This document shows, one piece after another, positions 62,254 to 64,000 of a stretch of DNA of 64,000 nt. Source of the DNA: Jonesiaceae bacterium BS-20 (GTDB lineage: Bacteria > Actinomycetota > Actinomycetes > Actinomycetales > Cellulomonadaceae); NCBI GenBank assembly GCA_039995105.1, contig CP146203.1, positions 1,798,001-1,862,000 of the forward strand, given 5' to 3'. Under the pieces are notes generated by a model. That model worked only from the letters and a program-made list of their open reading frames with translations, had not been told where the DNA came from and did not search any database. Within the stretch, counting starts at the first letter, position 1. The number at the start of each line of letters is the position of its first letter. The position numbers and the translations under genes are program-made.

Positions 62254-63648
62254 TTACGCTCCGATGAGGCGGGCAGCCAAGAACGCTGGCACCTGGTCGA
62301 GCGCAACGCGCTCCTGCTCCATCGAGTCACGGTGACGGATGGTCACTGCGTTGTCCTCGAGGGTGTCGAAGTCCACGGTGATGCAGAACGGCGTACCAAT
62401 CTCATCCTGGCGACGGTAACGGCGGCCAATGGCTCCGGCATCGTCAAACTCAATGTTCCATGACTTACGCAGCTCGGCGGCAAGAGCCTTCGCCTTTGGC
62501 GACAGGTCCGCGTTTCGGGATAGCGGCAGAACCGCGGCCTTAACCGGAGCCAAGCGTGGGTCCAACCGCAGCACGGTGCGCTTGTCTACTCCGCCCTTGG
62601 TGTTTGGAGCCTCGTCCTCGTGGTAAGCCTCAACCAAGAAGGCCATAACCGAGCGGGTTAGACCGGCAGAAGGCTCAATCACGTACGGGAAGTAACGCTC
62701 GCCCGCGGCCTGATCAAAGTAGGACAGGTCCTTACCGGACTTCTCTGTGTGGGTCTTGAGGTCGTAGTCCGTGCGGTTTGCAATGCCCTCGAGCTCGCCC
62801 CAGTCCCCACCCTGGAAACCAAACTTGTACTCAATGTCCACGGTGCGCTTGGCGTAGTGGGACAACTTTTCTTGTGGGTGCTCGTACTCGCGCAGGTTCT
62901 CCGCGGAAATGCCTAGATCCTGGTACCAGGCCATGCGAGCGTCGATCCAGTGCTGGTGCCACTCTTCGTCGCTGCCCGGCTTCACAAAGTACTGCAGTTC
63001 CATCTGCTCGAACTCACGGGTACGGAAGATGAAGTTTCCGGGCGTGATCTCGTTACGGAAGGACTTACCAATCTGGCCAATACCAAATGGGGGCTTCATC
63101 CGGGAGGTGCCCTGGACGTTGGCAAAGTTTACAAAGATACCCTGGGCGGTCTCCGGGCGCAGGTAGTGCATGCCCTCTTCGTTGTCCACGGCACCGAGGT
63201 AGGTCTTGAGCAGGCCGGAGAAGTTTTGCGGCTCAGTCCACTCGCCACGGGTACCACAGGCGGCACAGACAATTTCTTCCATGCCGGTGGCTTCGCGGCC
63301 CTTCTTGTTCTCAAACTCTTCCTGCAGGGTGTCTGCACGGTAGCGCTTGTGGCAGCTGAGGCACTCGACCAGTGGGTCGGTGAAGACCTCAACGTGGCCC
63401 GATGCTTCCCAAACCTTGCGTGGCAAGATGACGGCGGAGTCAATTCCAACAACGTCCTCGCGCCCGCGCACCATGGTTTGCCACCACTGGCGCTTGATGT
63501 TTTCCTTCAGCTCCGCACCCAGTGGTCCGTAGTCCCACGCGGAGCGTGAACCTCCGTAGATCTCACCGGACTGGAACACAAAGCCGCGGCGCTTTGCGAG
63601 GGAAATAACTGCGTCTAAACGGGAAGCCTTTGAGGCCAAAATGATCAC
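62254..63648 (-). CDS. glyS: Glycyl-tRNA synthetase, homodimeric class II
   Basis: Charges tRNA-Gly. 464 residues of the alpha2 type: [23 protein letters not shown] at the N-terminus, a Cys-x2-Cys pair set in [10 protein letters not shown] and [11 protein letters not shown], motif 2 [25 protein letters not shown], and motif 3 FLVEAY with [18 protein letters not shown] of the anticodon-binding domain. The GTG at 63648 is the listed start; a TTG at 63639 with GGAG 9 bp upstream is equally plausible. No T-box was recognised in the leader. Confidence 0.96.
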   Translation of the reverse strand: MIILASKASRLDAVISLAKRRGFVFQSGEIYGGSRSAWDYGPLGAELKENIKRQWWQTMVRGREDVVGIDSAVILPRKVWEASGHVEVFTDPLVECLSCHKRYRADTLQEEFENKKGREATGMEEIVCAACGTRGEWTEPQNFSGLLKTYLGAVDNEEGMHYLRPETAQGIFVNFANVQGTSRMKPPFGIGQIGKSFRNEITPGNFIFRTREFEQMELQYFVKPGSDEEWHQHWIDARMAWYQDLGISAENLREYEHPQEKLSHYAKRTVDIEYKFGFQGGDWGELEGIANRTDYDLKTHTEKSGKDLSYFDQAAGERYFPYVIEPSAGLTRSVMAFLVEAYHEDEAPNTKGGVDKRTVLRLDPRLAPVKAAVLPLSRNADLSPKAKALAAELRKSWNIEFDDAGAIGRRYRRQDEIGTPFCITVDFDTLEDNAVTIRHRDSMEQERVALDQVPAFLAARLIGA

Positions 63649-63854
63649 TCCATTAGATCAACCGGTGCCCGCACGTGGCTCGTGGGGCTGGGGCCCACCA
63701 CCTTCAAGACGGAGGGCAACCCCCTAATGTTACCCGACCTGCGATTAATATCCGGCAGTGGTCCCACTTCCACCCTTACTCCGTGCTCCTCTCCTTGCCT
63801 ACTGCTGGATAATATGAGGTAAGTAGAGGAACTCACCAGGTCAAGGAGGGCAAA

Positions 63855-64000
63855 ATGGGGTACCTAACCAACACGATCCTGGCGCTTGGATGCGGAGCCG
63901 TTCTAGGCGGATGCAGTACAAGTTCGGGACTGATTTCCACGACAGCCGGATTTCCAACTGAACCCGCCTTCGCCACTTACGATGAGGGCAGAAACGACCA
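63855..64000 (+). CDS. Putative lipoprotein, 3' end outside the window
   Basis: A frame from the ATG at 63855 with AAGGAGGG 6 bp upstream runs to the window edge. The product starts MGYLTNTILALGCGAVLGGC, an export signal with a lipobox LGGC, followed by a Ser/Thr-rich linker (STSSGLISTTAG). Only 48 residues are visible, so no domain can be assigned. It is divergent from glyS. Confidence 0.75.
   Translation, partial: MGYLTNTILALGCGAVLGGCSTSSGLISTTAGFPTEPAFATYDEGRND

Noticed and set aside
63649-63854. Possible T-box or other riboswitch upstream of glyS
   Set aside because: No T-box sequence, specifier loop or antiterminator could be recognised; only weak GC-rich pairing is seen.

Overview
The window is a chromosomal segment of a moderately GC-rich actinobacterium. 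The evidence is the gene order glnA2-nadE-panB-map-ppgK, the order DUF3052-peroxiredoxin-aceE-PucR-fabD-fabH-acpP-fabF, the dnaG-dgt pair, DUF3145 and DUF3052 proteins, and many GTG or TTG starts. A Micrococcales/Actinomycetales relative with an LPXTG-anchored surface protein is my inference; the species cannot be named from this sequence. No prophage, insertion sequence or CRISPR array was seen.

Layout. 1-5.8 kb: nitrogen, NAD and pantothenate metabolism (glnA2 partial, nadE, panB), then map and the polyphosphate glucokinase ppgK. 5.8-10.7 kb: an unrecognised protein (family X, copy 1), a repeat protein, rnpB on the minus strand, yaaA, a zinc-ribbon protein and a Nif3-like protein. 10.7-20.4 kb: two identical tRNA-Val(TAC) genes with similar promoters enclose a TRIC-type channel gene and a complete uptake and catabolic unit for hexuronates (TRAP transporter DctPQM, LacI regulator, UxaC, UxuB, ManD). 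20.4-28.5 kb: a mixed block with a PH-domain protein, two drug-type MFS exporters (one divergent from a MarR regulator), a GNAT enzyme, a 29-residue basic peptide, an NmrA-like reductase and an atypical carbamoyltransferase. 28.5-41.5 kb: glycerate kinase, transaldolase, peroxiredoxin, DUF3052, aceE, then the PucR-fabD-fabH-acpP-fabF fatty acid synthesis block. 41.5-47.7 kb: a YbaK-like deacylase, a cupin, a SHIRT-like LPXTG surface protein, DUF3145, peptide deformylase, family X copy 2, a CAT-anticodon tRNA and a tandem pair of tRNA-Asn. 47.8-60.3 kb: dnaG, dgt, then a maltodextrin regulon (binding protein, two permeases, two GH13 enzymes, LacI regulator). 60.3-64 kb: dusB, two lipoproteins and glycyl-tRNA synthetase.

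How the genes work together. The uronate locus predicts glucuronate or galacturonate entry through TRAP and conversion to 2-keto-3-deoxygluconate, with an enolase-superfamily ManD in place of UxuA. The maltodextrin locus predicts ABC uptake followed by cytoplasmic GH13 hydrolysis; no ATPase gene is present, so a shared MsiK-type ATPase elsewhere is likely. aceE makes the acetyl-CoA that the adjacent fab block consumes. Both sugar loci have palindromes expected of LacI-family operators.

Most interesting unexplained items: the two-copy family X (5816-6526 and 45260-45982), the uronate unit between duplicated tRNA-Val genes, the atypical carbamoyltransferase, a loopless 50-bp perfect palindrome after aceE, and hairpins between acpP and fabF and between malE and malF.
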